Source: Luteibacter sp. (lineage in GTDB: Bacteria; Pseudomonadota; Gammaproteobacteria; Xanthomonadales; Rhodanobacteraceae). Taken from it: DNA of 64,000 nt. The notes beneath the pieces were generated by a model. The model ran no database searches. It had not been told where the DNA came from and saw only the letters and a program-made list of their open reading frames with translations. Positions within the stretch are counted from its first letter, which is position 1. Every line of letters begins with the position of its first letter. Both the position numbers and the translations under genes were made by a program. Shown here one piece after another: positions 26,477-35,590 of the stretch. The DNA lies in NCBI RefSeq assembly GCF_009912395.1, contig NZ_WNDO01000030.1:1-64000 (forward strand). The letters are read 5' to 3'.

Positions 26477-28594
26477 GTGGCTCCCAGCGTGAGATCGACG
26501 TCCACCGCACCCTCGGTGGACCCGGGACGCGCGCCGCTGACGACGCTCGGCGGCGTCGGGCCGGCGCTCGCCGAGACGCTGGGCAAGCTCGGCCTGCGGG
26601 AGGTGCAGGACCTCTGGTTTCACCTCCCGCTGCGTTATGAAGACCGCACGCGCGTCGTATCCATCGGTGACTTGCGCCCTGGCGATCACGCACAGGTGGA
26701 GGGCACGGTCGATTTCGTCGAGCGCGGTTTCCGTTTCCGGCCGCAGTTGAAGGTCATCGTTTCCGACGATTCGGGGCGCGCGCTTTTGCTGCGCTTCTTC
26801 CATTTCCGCAAGAGCCAGGTCGACCAGTTGCCCAAGGGCACGCGCCTGCTCTGCTTCGGCGAAGTGCGCCAGGGGCCGCAGGGCCTGGAGATGGTGCATC
26901 CGCAGTACCAGCGCATCGAGGTCGGCGAACCCGTGGTGGTGGATGAGCGGCTGACGCCGGTCTATCCCACCACGGAAGGCCTGGGACCGCGCCGCTTGGG
27001 TAGCGTGATCGCCAAGGCGTTGGCCCACCTGCCGGCCGATGATCGGCTGGAGCTGATTCCCGAGGATGTCGGTCAGCCGCTGGGCATGGCCTCGTTGCGC
27101 GATGCGTTGCTGTACGTACATCGACCGCCGCCGGACGTGGATCTACGCCAGCTGGAACTAGGTACACATCCCGCGCAGAAACGGCTGGCGTTCGAAGAAT
27201 TGCTGACCCAGCACTTGACCCTGCGTCGCATGCGCGCGGCGGTGAAGAAGCGCAAGTCGCCGGCGTTGAAGAGCGCCGGGAGCCTACGCGACCGTTTGCT
27301 CGCGTCTTTGCCTTTCGCGTTGACGAAAGCGCAGGCGCGCGTGTCCACCGAGGTGGCGCGCGACCTGTCCCGTCCGCACCCCATGCTGCGTCTCGTGCAG
27401 GGCGACGTGGGCAGCGGCAAGACCGTTGTCGCTGCACTCGCCGCCGTCGCCGCCGTGGAAAGCGGCTACCAGGTCGCGCTGATGGCGCCGACTGAATTGC
27501 TCGCCGAGCAGCACCTGCGCAATTTCCGTGCGTGGCTGGAGCCGATGGGGCTTGAGGTCGAATGGCTCGCCGGCAAGGTGCAGGGCAAGGCGCGCAAGAG
27601 CGCGCTGGCTCGCGTGGCCGACGGCAGCGCGCATGTCGTGGTGGGTACGCACGCGCTCATGCAGGAAGGCGTCGCCTTCGCGAAGCTCGGCCTGGTCATC
27701 GTGGACGAGCAGCATCGCTTCGGCGTGCACCAGCGCCTCGCACTGCGTGACAAGGGCGCGGAAGGCGAACTCATTCCGCACCAGCTGGTGCTCACCGCGA
27801 CGCCGATTCCACGTACGCTGGCGATGAGTGCGTACGCGGATCTCGACGTGTCGTCCATCGATGAGTTGCCGCCCGGACGTACGCCGGTGCAGACGGTGGC
27901 CATTTCGAACGAGCGCCGTTACGACGTGATGGAGCGTATCCACGCGGCGTGCATGGAAGGTCGCCAGGTGTACTGGGTGTGCACGCTGATCGAAGAATCC
28001 GAGCAGCTCAACGCGCAGGCCGCCGAGGTGGCCCACGCGGAACTCGTCGCCGGCTTGCCTGACTTGGCCGTGGCGCTGATCCATGGGCGTATGAAGCCCA
28101 AGGAAAAGCAGGCGGTGATGGATGCCTTCAAGCGCGGCGAGATCGCCGTGCTGGTCGCCACCACTGTCATCGAGGTGGGCGTGGACGTGCCCAACGCCAG
28201 CCTCATGGTCATCGAGAACAGCGAGCGGTTGGGCCTTGCCCAGTTGCATCAGCTGCGTGGGCGCGTGGGTCGTGGTTCCATCGCGTCGTCCTGCGTGTTG
28301 CTTTACCAGACCCCACTGTCGCGGCTGGCGAAAGAGCGGCTCCAGGTGATGCGCGAAACCAACGATGGTTTCCGTATCGCCGAGAAGGATCTGGAGCTGC
28401 GCGGGCCGGGCGAAGTGCTCGGCACGCGGCAGACCGGCCAGCTGCAATTCCGCATCGCCGACCTTTCGCGCGATGCGCACCTGATGCCCGATGTGCAACG
28501 CGTGGCGGAGGCGATGATGCGCGACCATCCGGCGCGCTGCGAACGCCTCATCGCCCGCTGGGTCGGCGACGCGGCGCGCTACGTCGACGCCTGA
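26477..28594 (+). CDS. recG: ATP-dependent DNA helicase RecG
   Basis: 705 residues from a GTG, close to E. coli RecG (693). The N-terminal wedge/OB domain (residues ~20-200) precedes the helicase core: Walker A GDVGSGKT (309-316), DEQH box (410-413), and helicase motifs including the conserved TATPIPRTLAM and the C-terminal QLHQLRGRVGRG. RecG remodels stalled replication forks and Holliday junctions. It follows ridA by 17 bases, so the two may be co-transcribed. Confidence 0.95.
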   Translation: MAPSVRSTSTAPSVDPGRAPLTTLGGVGPALAETLGKLGLREVQDLWFHLPLRYEDRTRVVSIGDLRPGDHAQVEGTVDFVERGFRFRPQLKVIVSDDSGRALLLRFFHFRKSQVDQLPKGTRLLCFGEVRQGPQGLEMVHPQYQRIEVGEPVVVDERLTPVYPTTEGLGPRRLGSVIAKALAHLPADDRLELIPEDVGQPLGMASLRDALLYVHRPPPDVDLRQLELGTHPAQKRLAFEELLTQHLTLRRMRAAVKKRKSPALKSAGSLRDRLLASLPFALTKAQARVSTEVARDLSRPHPMLRLVQGDVGSGKTVVAALAAVAAVESGYQVALMAPTELLAEQHLRNFRAWLEPMGLEVEWLAGKVQGKARKSALARVADGSAHVVVGTHALMQEGVAFAKLGLVIVDEQHRFGVHQRLALRDKGAEGELIPHQLVLTATPIPRTLAMSAYADLDVSSIDELPPGRTPVQTVAISNERRYDVMERIHAACMEGRQVYWVCTLIEESEQLNAQAAEVAHAELVAGLPDLAVALIHGRMKPKEKQAVMDAFKRGEIAVLVATTVIEVGVDVPNASLMVIENSERLGLAQLHQLRGRVGRGSIASSCVLLYQTPLSRLAKERLQVMRETNDGFRIAEKDLELRGPGEVLGTRQTGQLQFRIADLSRDAHLMPDVQRVAEAMMRDHPARCERLIARWVGDAARYVDA

Positions 28595-28603
28595 TCCTTT
28601 CCT

Positions 28604-28653
28604 GTAGGAGCGCGCTTGTCGTGGTGTGTGATCGCGCGCAAGCGCGCTCCTAC
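28604..28653. repeat. REP palindrome pair
   Basis: Two inverted REP arms with a short, slightly degenerate centre (CTTGTCGTGGTGTGTGATC replaces the left inner arm). It separates the convergent recG and ELM1-like genes and supplies the TAG stop of the latter. Confidence 0.85.
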
Positions 28654-29627
28654 AGGTGTGGGGTGCGCAGGCCGAGGTGCTGGCGGAGGTGGGTGGCGAT
28701 GGCCGCGGTTTCGCGCAGCACGGGCTGGGTGTCGCCGGTGATGGCGTCCATGTCGTGCAGGCGGCCGGTGGCTCGCAGCTCGGCATGGAAGCGCGCCAGT
28801 TTCTCCGGTAGTGGGTCGCTGACGAGGGTATGCACGGGGCGGCCGGTGGCGCAGGCCTCCGACAGCATGTTCACCGAGTCCGGGGTGACTGCCAGCCGGT
28901 CGGCCCAGCCCAGGATGCCGGGATAAGGGTTCGCCCCGTCCCGTGGCGACGTCCATACGAAACCGGGCAACCCTGCCAGCGCGGCGCGGATCATCGGCAT
29001 GTGCTCGGCGGGCGTGCGTCGCGAGGTGACCACCATCACCGAGCCGCCGTCACGTGCATGGCGCGCCTTCACGGCTTCCAGGAAAGCGGCGGTCACCGAT
29101 GCGTCCACCGACTTGCCATGCCGCTCGCCGCCGAACAGCACGCCCAGGCGGGGACCCGGCAGGGCAGCGAAGCCGGCAAAGGCCGAGCGGGCGTCGGCCA
29201 GCCAGGCATCGTCCACAGGGTGCAACGAGCCGAGCGGGGAGAGCACGTTGTCGCCATGCAGGCCATCGTGCTTCGGTGCGACCACAAGATCCCAGTGCGC
29301 AGTGTCGATGCGCGGATCAAGGATCTGCACCGTGAGGGTGCGCCCACCGGACCAGTGCCGCATCAGACGAGTCACCCAGGCGGCCGTGCGACCGCAACCG
29401 ATGGCCAGGGCGGGCCAGGGAGGCAGGAGGCTGTCGGTGTTTCCCGCCAGCGCCATGCTCGTTCCCGGCAGGAGTCGCGGCGCGAACCACGACCAAGGGG
29501 CACGCAGGTCGATCGCGACTTCGCGGATGGAGGGGGTGAGGGCTTCGGCCAGGGCCAACGCCTGCCGGCGGTTTCCCGCCCGGCCATCGGTGACGACCCA
29601 GCAGAATGGCGGGGCGGGCTGGGTCAC
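28650..29627 (-). CDS. Mitochondrial-fission ELM1-like protein
   Basis: 325 residues from the GTG at 29627; the frame is open to 29759 but the family N-terminus ([23 protein letters not shown]) begins just after the GTG. The protein matches the DUF1022/ELM1 family, found in many proteobacteria and in plant mitochondria. Motifs such as [19 protein letters not shown] and [19 protein letters not shown] look like a GT-B glycosyltransferase fold, so a role in cell-envelope sugar transfer is possible. The bacterial function is not known. Its stop is REP-derived. Confidence 0.75.
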   Translation of the reverse strand: MTQPAPPFCWVVTDGRAGNRRQALALAEALTPSIREVAIDLRAPWSWFAPRLLPGTSMALAGNTDSLLPPWPALAIGCGRTAAWVTRLMRHWSGGRTLTVQILDPRIDTAHWDLVVAPKHDGLHGDNVLSPLGSLHPVDDAWLADARSAFAGFAALPGPRLGVLFGGERHGKSVDASVTAAFLEAVKARHARDGGSVMVVTSRRTPAEHMPMIRAALAGLPGFVWTSPRDGANPYPGILGWADRLAVTPDSVNMLSEACATGRPVHTLVSDPLPEKLARFHAELRATGRLHDMDAITGDTQPVLRETAAIATHLRQHLGLRTPHL

Positions 29628-29767
29628 GAGGGGATGCCGTGGTCGATTGTTATCGATATCGCGACAGTACGTTCCCCGGCAGGGCGATCCACGAAACCCG
29701 TCTTCACGCTTACACTCTCCGGACGCTGGCCCCTCTGGGCCCTTTTCGCCACTGTACAAGGATTCCC

Positions 29768-30361
29768 ATGAGCGCTCCGCTGTCCGACGCCTCGCTTGAC
29801 CAACTGTTCCGTACCGCGCGCACTTTCAACGCGTGGCAGGACAAGGAAGTGACCGACGAACAGATCCGCCAGATCTACGAACTGGCGAAGATGGGTCCCA
29901 CGGCCGCGAACATGTCGCCGATGCGCGTCGCCTTCATCAAGTCCAAGGACGCCAAGGAGCGCCTGAAGCCGTTCCTGTCCGAGGGCAACGTCGAGAAGAC
30001 CATGGTGGCCCCGGTGACCGCGATCGTCGCCACCGATTTCGCCTTCTACGAGCATTTGCCCAAGCTGTTCCCGCATGCCGATGCGCGCAGCTGGTTCGTT
30101 GGTAACGATCCGCTGATCCAGGAAGCCGGCCGCCGCAACGGTTCGCTCCAGGGCGCCTACCTCATGATCGCCGCCCGCTCGCTCGGCCTCGACTGTGGCC
30201 CGATGTCCGGTTTCGACCAGGCTGGCGTGGACGCCGAGTTCTTCGCCGGTACCCAGGTCAAGTCGAACTTCCTCGTGAACATCGGTTACGGCAACCCGGA
30301 CGTCGGCCTGTTCGGCCGACTGCCGCGCCTCGATTTCGACGAAGCCGCCCAGATCCTCTGA
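29768..30361 (+). CDS. Nitroreductase family protein, RutE/HadB type
   Basis: 197 residues. FMN-dependent NAD(P)H nitroreductase fold; the N-terminal [39 protein letters not shown] pattern and [26 protein letters not shown] match the malonic semialdehyde reductase (RutE) branch, which reduces 3-oxopropanoate. The other rut genes are absent, so the true substrate may differ. The ATG at 29768 is chosen because the family N-terminus starts there. Confidence 0.82.
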   Translation: MSAPLSDASLDQLFRTARTFNAWQDKEVTDEQIRQIYELAKMGPTAANMSPMRVAFIKSKDAKERLKPFLSEGNVEKTMVAPVTAIVATDFAFYEHLPKLFPHADARSWFVGNDPLIQEAGRRNGSLQGAYLMIAARSLGLDCGPMSGFDQAGVDAEFFAGTQVKSNFLVNIGYGNPDVGLFGRLPRLDFDEAAQIL

Positions 30362-30432
30362 TTCCTTTCCCGCGGTGACCGTCCGGTCCCGCTGCACTTG
30401 GCAGTACCCACCCTCACTGCAGGAGACACACC

Positions 30433-31017
30433 ATGCGCGCTCTTCGTTACCTCGCCCTCGCGGGCCTGCTCGCCACCGCCGGCACCGCCGTTGCCGCCCC
30501 GGTCACCTACAAGCTCGACCCGACCCACACCATGGTCCTGTTCAGCTGGAACCACTTCGGCTTTTCCAACCCGACCGCCAACCTGAACAACGTCGACGGC
30601 ACCCTCGTCTATGACGAGAAGGACCCGACCAAGGCCACCGTCGAAGCGACGTTCAAGCTGGCCGACCTGGACACCTTCGTGCCGAAGCTCAACGAGCACC
30701 TGTCGTCGGACCAGTTCTTCGACGCCGCCAAGTACCCGACCATCACCTTCAAGAGCACCAAGGTCGCCACGGCGGGCAAGGGCAAGCTGAAGGTCACCGG
30801 TGACCTGACTGTGCACGGCGTGACCAAGCCGGTCACCCTCGACGTCACCGTGAACAAGGTCGGCGAGAATCCGATGATGAAGGGCACCCCGGTTGCCGGC
30901 TTCGACGCCGTCGCCACGCTCAAGCGCTCTGACTTCGGCGTGGGCGCCTACGTGCCGAACGTGTCGGACGAGATCAAGATCCGCATCACGACCGAAGCGC
31001 ACGGCGAGAAGCAGTAA
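30433..31017 (+). CDS. YceI family periplasmic protein
   Basis: 194 residues with a signal peptide (ending AVAA-PVTYK near residue 22) and a lipocalin-like YceI barrel: YKLDPTHTMVLFSWNHFGFSN, FKLADLDTFVPKLNEHLSSDQFFDAAKYPTITFKST, and LTVHGVTKPVTLDV are the family's hallmarks. YceI proteins bind isoprenoid-type lipids such as polyprenyl chains or quinones in the periplasm. A ribosome site (GGAGA) precedes the ATG, and a terminator follows the gene. Confidence 0.9.
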   Translation: MRALRYLALAGLLATAGTAVAAPVTYKLDPTHTMVLFSWNHFGFSNPTANLNNVDGTLVYDEKDPTKATVEATFKLADLDTFVPKLNEHLSSDQFFDAAKYPTITFKSTKVATAGKGKLKVTGDLTVHGVTKPVTLDVTVNKVGENPMMKGTPVAGFDAVATLKRSDFGVGAYVPNVSDEIKIRITTEAHGEKQ

Positions 31018-31041
31018 GTTTTTCCGGGGCTCGTCCCCAGG

Positions 31042-31077
31042 GGCCCGCGCCGGCGACGGCGCGGGCCTTTTTGTTTC
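31042..31077 (+). terminator. Intrinsic terminator after the YceI gene
   Basis: GGCCCGCGCCG-GCGA-CGGCGCGGGCC (31042-31067), an 11-base stem, followed by TTTTTGTTTC. Confidence 0.88.
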
Positions 31078-31125
31078 TTGTTACCATTTCCTCCCAGTGC
31101 AAATCGTATCGCCCGGAGTTTTTCC

Positions 31126-31350
31126 ATGAGCACCCACAACGCTGCGCGTCCCAACCCCGCGGCCGCGCCGCTGATCCCGGCGAACGCCGAAAACCGCTAC
31201 GAGGTCACCCGGGCCGACCTGCCGCTTTCCTGCCCCATGCCGGGCATGTACCTGTGGAACTCGCATCCGCGCGTCTACTTGCCCATCGAGGACGACGGCG
31301 GCACGTCGAAGTGCTCGTACTGCGGCGCCACCTACGTTCTGAAAGACTGA
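31126..31350 (+). CDS. Small zf-CHCC zinc-finger protein
   Basis: 74 residues. The C-terminal half contains the CHCC pattern (LSCPMPGMYLWNSHPRVYL ... SKCSYCGATYVL), matching the zf-CHCC family related to the NDUFS6 subunit of mitochondrial complex I. The four ligands, C-x11-H then CxxC, are all present. Function in bacteria is not established. The ATG at 31126 has a CGGAG site. The glycosyltransferase gene follows on the same strand. Confidence 0.8.
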   Translation: MSTHNAARPNPAAAPLIPANAENRYEVTRADLPLSCPMPGMYLWNSHPRVYLPIEDDGGTSKCSYCGATYVLKD

Positions 31351-31407
31351 CGTCGCCATGCGGGCCCGCCTGCTGTCGAGCCCGCTCGCTACCCCAACGG
31401 ACCGCCC

Positions 31408-32547
31408 ATGGCCACCGTCTTTCCTAGTCGGACGATGACCGTCGTACAACTCGTCCCCGCCCTGCATTCGGGCGGCGCCGAGCGCTCGACCCTGGAAATC
31501 GCCAAGGCGCTGGTCCAGGCCGGCCATCGATCCATCGTGATCTCGGCCGGTGGTCGTCTCGTGGCCCAGTTGGAGGCCGAGGGTAGCCGTCATATCAGCC
31601 TGCCCATCGGGAAAAAGGCGCTTTCAACGCTGTTCCTGACCGGCAAGCTGCGTCGCATCCTGCGAGAGATCCAGCCCGATATCGTCCACGCTCGTTCACG
31701 CTTACCCGGCTGGCTCGGCTGGTGGGCGCTGCGTGGCCTGCGTCCCCGTCCGCACTTCGTCACCACGGTGCACGGGCTGAACACGCCGGGACGCTACAGC
31801 GCCATCCTGCTGCGCGGCGAGCGCGTCATCGTGGTCTCGCAGACCCTGCGCGACTACGTCCTGCGCCACTACCCGCGCGAGATCGAAGCGTCGCGCATTT
31901 CGGTGATTCCCCGGGGGATCGACACCGAGGCGTTTCCCTACGGATACCGTCCCGACGACAACTGGCAACGCTCGTTTCTTGAGCAGTATCCGCAGTTGGC
32001 CGGGGCGCCGTTGCTGACCCTCCCGGGGCGCGGTACGCGCCTGAAGGGACACGCCGACGCGATCGAGCTGGTCGGCGACCTGGCCCAGCGTTCCATCGAC
32101 GTGCGCCTGCTCCTCCTGGGCGCCGACGAGCCGGGGCGCGAGGCCTATATCGAGGAACTGCGCCAGCTCGTCCGGGCGCGTGGCCTCGATGACAAGGTGG
32201 TGATCTTGCCGGCCCGCTCGGACATCAGGGACATCTATGCGATGTCCGCGCTGGTGCTGCAGTTGTCCCGCCGACCGGAGTCCTTTGGGCGCACCGTGGT
32301 CGAGGCGCTGGCGCTGTGCCGTCCCGTGATGGGCTATGCCCACGGCGGCGTTGGCGAGCTGCTGGCGGAACTGTATCCGGCAGGCCGCGTTCCGCTGGGC
32401 GATCGCGAGAAGCTGGTGGAACGCGCCGCGGAGCTGCTTCGCTTCGCGCCGCCCATCCCGCCGCCGCGCAGCTACCGTCTCGTCGACATGCAGACCAGTA
32501 CGCTGGCGTTGTACGCCGACGTGGTGGAAGGCGTACCCACCGCATGA
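31408..32547 (+). CDS. Glycosyltransferase family 4 (lipopolysaccharide core)
   Basis: 379 residues, GT-B fold. The N-terminal motif VQLVPALHSGGAERSTLEIAKALVQAGHRSIV is typical of GT4 retaining glycosyltransferases; the C-terminal half carries the donor-binding E-x7-E segment (RRPESFGRTVVEALALCRPVMGYAHGGVGELL). It lies directly before a WaaL-type ligase with an ATGA overlap, so it probably adds a sugar to the lipopolysaccharide core. Donor and acceptor are not known. Confidence 0.85.
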   Translation: MATVFPSRTMTVVQLVPALHSGGAERSTLEIAKALVQAGHRSIVISAGGRLVAQLEAEGSRHISLPIGKKALSTLFLTGKLRRILREIQPDIVHARSRLPGWLGWWALRGLRPRPHFVTTVHGLNTPGRYSAILLRGERVIVVSQTLRDYVLRHYPREIEASRISVIPRGIDTEAFPYGYRPDDNWQRSFLEQYPQLAGAPLLTLPGRGTRLKGHADAIELVGDLAQRSIDVRLLLLGADEPGREAYIEELRQLVRARGLDDKVVILPARSDIRDIYAMSALVLQLSRRPESFGRTVVEALALCRPVMGYAHGGVGELLAELYPAGRVPLGDREKLVERAAELLRFAPPIPPPRSYRLVDMQTSTLALYADVVEGVPTA

Positions 32548-33821
32548 GCGCCGGCCTGGCGGCGAAGCTCCGCGCGGGGCTCGCATCCCCCCTGTTTCCC
32601 CTCTGGCTCGTGCCCGCGTTGTTGCCCGTGGGACGCAGCGCCGAGTTCGGCGTGTTCCTTTGCCTGCTGGGCGCGATGTTGCTGCTGGTCCGCGAGCCCA
32701 GGGTGCTGTCCCATCACGAGGGCGCGAAACTCTATCTCTGGCTGTTCGCCGCGTACGCTGGCGCCGCGCTGGTTTCCGCCGTGGATGCGGTGGCCCCTGG
32801 CAAGAGCTGGGGGACGGTGGTGGGCATCCTGCGTTTCGCCCCTCTTGGTGTCTACGCTTGTTTCGCCGTGCGGCGGCCCGGCAAGCTGCGTGCGCTTTAC
32901 ATGGCCACGGCCGTCGTCGTGGCCATCTGGGTGGTAGATGCCTGGGTCCAGGCCCTCACGGGCTACGGGCTGGCCGGCGCTTCCAACGCGGATCGTCTCT
33001 CGGGCATCTTCGGTGCCACCAACCTCAAGCTGGGGCCGGCGCTTTCGGCGTTTTCGCCTTTCCTTCTCTGGGCCGCGCGCGAGCGCTGGGGCCGGAAGGG
33101 GCTGGTCATGGCCTTTCTGCTGGCGCTGGGGCCCGTATTGCTGTCCGGATCGCGCGCCTCGTGGATTTGCTATGGATTGGTCGCCCTCGGGTTCCTCTGG
33201 CGCGAGGCGGGGTCATTCCGTCGTTTTGCGCTGGCCTGTGTCGGCACCGGCGGCGTGCTGCTGCTTGCCGGCGCGTTGGCCTGGCAGGTCTCGCCGAAGT
33301 TCCACGAGCGGATCGCCCGCACGCTGCCGGTACTCCAGGGCACCCAGGCTGGACTGGACAGCGCCTTGACCGGTCGCCTGGACATCTGGACGACGGCCGT
33401 GCGCCTCTACGAAACGCATCCGATCAACGGCGTCGGCGTCCGCGGCTTCCGCGTCGCCTACCCCGAGGTGGCGGCACCCGACGACCACTTCCTCACGGCT
33501 GAAAAGTGCGGGGAGGGCGAGGGCGCCTGCCACGCGCATCAGGTTCTGCTGGAGGTCGCCACCGAGACCGGCACCATCGGCCTGCTGGCATGGCTGGCGG
33601 CAACGGTGTTCGCCCTGCGCCAGTGGTGGAGGGCCGGCGTCGCGGCTCGTGCGCGGGCGTTCCCCGTCACGGTCGCCTTGGTGGCGATCCTCTTTCCGTT
33701 GAACACGCACATGGCGTTTTATTCGGCCTGGTGGGGATTGTTGGCGGCGTGGCTGCTGGCGATCTGGTGCGCCGCGCTGTATGCCGATCTACCGGACGGG
33801 GAGGGCACCCATGGCGCGTGA
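32544..33821 (+). CDS. O-antigen ligase family membrane protein
   Basis: 425 residues with 10-12 predicted helices. The start overlaps the upstream stop (ATGA). The pattern of an O-antigen ligase/polymerase (Wzy_C) is present: a large periplasmic loop (residues ~265-340) with HPINGVGVRGFRVAYPEV and the CHAHQVLLEVATETGTIGLLAWL segment, equivalent to the WaaL 'H..NxxL.....GxxG' motif. The enzyme joins undecaprenyl-linked O-antigen to lipid A-core in the periplasm. Its stop overlaps the next gene by 11 bases. Confidence 0.82.
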   Translation: MSAGLAAKLRAGLASPLFPLWLVPALLPVGRSAEFGVFLCLLGAMLLLVREPRVLSHHEGAKLYLWLFAAYAGAALVSAVDAVAPGKSWGTVVGILRFAPLGVYACFAVRRPGKLRALYMATAVVVAIWVVDAWVQALTGYGLAGASNADRLSGIFGATNLKLGPALSAFSPFLLWAARERWGRKGLVMAFLLALGPVLLSGSRASWICYGLVALGFLWREAGSFRRFALACVGTGGVLLLAGALAWQVSPKFHERIARTLPVLQGTQAGLDSALTGRLDIWTTAVRLYETHPINGVGVRGFRVAYPEVAAPDDHFLTAEKCGEGEGACHAHQVLLEVATETGTIGLLAWLAATVFALRQWWRAGVAARARAFPVTVALVAILFPLNTHMAFYSAWWGLLAAWLLAIWCAALYADLPDGEGTHGA

Positions 33822-34605
33822 ACCGCTTTCGGTGGTCGTCACGACCTTCGATAACGCCGACACCATCGAAGCCTGCCTGGCGTCGGTCCGTTTTGCCGAC
33901 GAGATCGTGGTGCTCGATTCGGGCTCGACGGATGCGACAAGGGATATCGCCGAACGGCTCGGCGCGCGCGTGATGGTGCAGCCTTTTGCCGGCTACAGCG
34001 CGCAGAAGCAGGCCGCGATCCATCTCGCATCGCATCGCTGGGTGCTGTTGCTGGATTCGGACGAGGCCTTACCTGCCGTGGCGGCGCAACGCGTCGAGGC
34101 GGCGCTGGTGTCACCCCAGGTGGCCGGCTTCGAGTTGCTGCGCAGGGAATGGGTGTTCTGGCGCTGGCAGCCGGCGCGCGCACGGCTTAACCACTATGTT
34201 CGCCTGTTCGATCGCACACGGGCCCGCATGAGCGGCCACGAAGTGCATGAGAGCGTGGTGGTGGATGGTCCGGTAAGACGACTCGACGCCGTCATCGATC
34301 ACTATGGCGAACGTGACATCGAAGGCCGTGTCGACAAGGCGAATCGTTATTCGTCGTTGCAGGTGGCAGACCGTCACACCCGGCTACCGTCGTTCCTGCG
34401 CGCCCGCATGGTGGTGTACCCGACGATCGCCTTCGCCCGTTACTACTTCTGGCGCGGCCACTGGCGCGGAGGCTGGGCCGGCTTCGTCGCCGCGCGAGTG
34501 CACGCGTTCTATGCGTTCCTGAAGTACGCGAAGCTCTACGAGCGCGAGCGCTCAGGCGGCCAGGGCTTCCTGGCGAAGCTGGAAGCCGAACGCCGCGACC
34601 AGTAG
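33811..34605 (+). CDS. Glycosyltransferase family 2, WaaE/KdtX-like
   Basis: 264 residues from the ATG at 33811, with GAGGG 7 bases upstream; an earlier GTG/ATG at 33781 would sit inside the ligase gene. GT-A fold: LSVVVTTFDNADTIEACLASVRFADEIVVLDSGSTDAT, then the DSDE metal-binding motif (LLLDSDEALP). The WaaE-type group adds heptose-linked glucose to the lipopolysaccharide inner core. A C-terminal aromatic region (ARYYFWRGHWRGGWAGFVAARVHAFYAFLKYAKLYE) looks membrane-associated. Its last 54 bases overlap the convergent VirK/YbjX gene. Confidence 0.85.
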   Translation: MAREPLSVVVTTFDNADTIEACLASVRFADEIVVLDSGSTDATRDIAERLGARVMVQPFAGYSAQKQAAIHLASHRWVLLLDSDEALPAVAAQRVEAALVSPQVAGFELLRREWVFWRWQPARARLNHYVRLFDRTRARMSGHEVHESVVVDGPVRRLDAVIDHYGERDIEGRVDKANRYSSLQVADRHTRLPSFLRARMVVYPTIAFARYYFWRGHWRGGWAGFVAARVHAFYAFLKYAKLYERERSGGQGFLAKLEAERRDQ

Positions 34606-35466
34606 CGAGCAGGCCTCGTGACGCAGGGCTTCGCGACGACGGAACTCGCTGCGACGCTTGCTCTCGACCTCGGACGCACAGCGCACCGGTTCGCGCGGAG
34701 GTACGGCGAAGAAGCCGTCTTCCGCCGGTACGGCTTCGGCTTCGAGCCAGAAGGCGTCGTAATCGGCCTTGATCTTGCCCGGGCGGTTCGCAAACGGATG
34801 CGCCGCGTTGCCGATGCCGAGCACGCGCTCCACCTCGAAGGCCTCCGCGAGCGAGCGGATCATCGACAGCAGCAGGTTCTTCGGACGAAGGCCATGGCAC
34901 TGCTTGGTGAAATCGCGCACGACGTCGCGCCCGGCGTTGTTTGCCGCACCCTGCAGGCAGCCGATGACGATGCTGCGTCCACCATCGATGAAAGAGATGG
35001 CGGCATAGGAAATCTGCAGGTCGTTGTCGTCGGTAAGCGAGAGGCTGAGTTCGCCTTCACGGTCACGCAGGCGCGGTGCCTTGAGGATCAGGTTGAGGCC
35101 GGAACCGTCGCGCAGTTCGATGCGCCCCAGGCGCACCTGGCGCGAACGATAGAGCGTGTCGAACAGCTCGCGCGGAAAGCGGGCGAGGGCAAACTCGTAG
35201 TGCGCCCGCAACGCTTCCAGGCGACGGTCGCGCGACCAGCGGCGGGACATGTAACGATGCTGATAGCGCTCGATCAGGGTCGCGTCCACCTGGGTCAACC
35301 CGGCCATGTCGGGCGATTCCAGCAGCGCGAGCCAGGCGTCGTGGCGGGCGAAGCGCACGACCGAACGGCCGACATACGTCAGCGTGGCACCGATGCCACG
35401 GATGCGCTTGCTGTGCCAGCTGGACCGGCCGCGCAGCGAGCGCGCGAAACGGAAGAGCGACTGCAT
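34552..35466 (-). CDS. VirK/YbjX (DUF535) family protein
   Basis: 304 residues from the ATG at 35466. The middle and C-terminal parts match the DUF535 family (FPRELFDTLYRSRQVRLGRIELRDGSGLNLILKAPRLRDREGELSLSLTDD, IGCLQGAANNAGRDVVRDFTKQCHGLRPKNLLLSMIRSLAEAF). Enterobacterial VirK/YbjX are PhoP-controlled and affect outer-membrane properties and antimicrobial-peptide resistance; the biochemical role is unknown. Starts at 35502 and 35577 are possible, but that DNA is palindrome-rich and of lower GC, so I treat it as promoter. The 3' end overlaps the WaaE-like gene by 54 bases. Confidence 0.78.
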   Translation of the reverse strand: MQSLFRFARSLRGRSSWHSKRIRGIGATLTYVGRSVVRFARHDAWLALLESPDMAGLTQVDATLIERYQHRYMSRRWSRDRRLEALRAHYEFALARFPRELFDTLYRSRQVRLGRIELRDGSGLNLILKAPRLRDREGELSLSLTDDNDLQISYAAISFIDGGRSIVIGCLQGAANNAGRDVVRDFTKQCHGLRPKNLLLSMIRSLAEAFEVERVLGIGNAAHPFANRPGKIKADYDAFWLEAEAVPAEDGFFAVPPREPVRCASEVESKRRSEFRRREALRHEACSLLVAAFGFQLRQEALAA

Positions 35467-35468
35467 GA

Positions 35469-35565
35469 ATGGACGTCCATCTTTTCGGGGAATGGACGAC
35501 ATTCTACGCCCGCGAAATTTCGCGAAGCTTTCGTCTGTAAGCCTGGGAAATGCCTGCTTAAGCAG
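35469..35565. promoter_or_regulatory. Three perfect palindromes upstream of the VirK/YbjX gene
   Basis: ATGGACGTCCAT (35469-35480), CGCGAAATTTCGCG (35511-35524) and CTGCTTAAGCAG (35554-35565) are all perfect inverted repeats. They lie between two minus-strand genes and are better explained as protein-binding sites than as coding sequence. The regulator is unknown; no PhoP-type direct repeat was found. Confidence 0.4.
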
Positions 35566-35590
35566 TTGCTTGCGCATGCAAGCATCGGCC

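Noticed and set aside
35469-35565. PhoP box upstream of the VirK/YbjX gene
   Set aside because: No pair of TGTTTA-type direct repeats with 5-base spacing was found; only palindromes.
35467-35577. Longer VirK/YbjX start at 35577
   Set aside because: The extra segment is palindrome-rich, of lower GC, has no ribosome site, and the resulting residues are not family-like.
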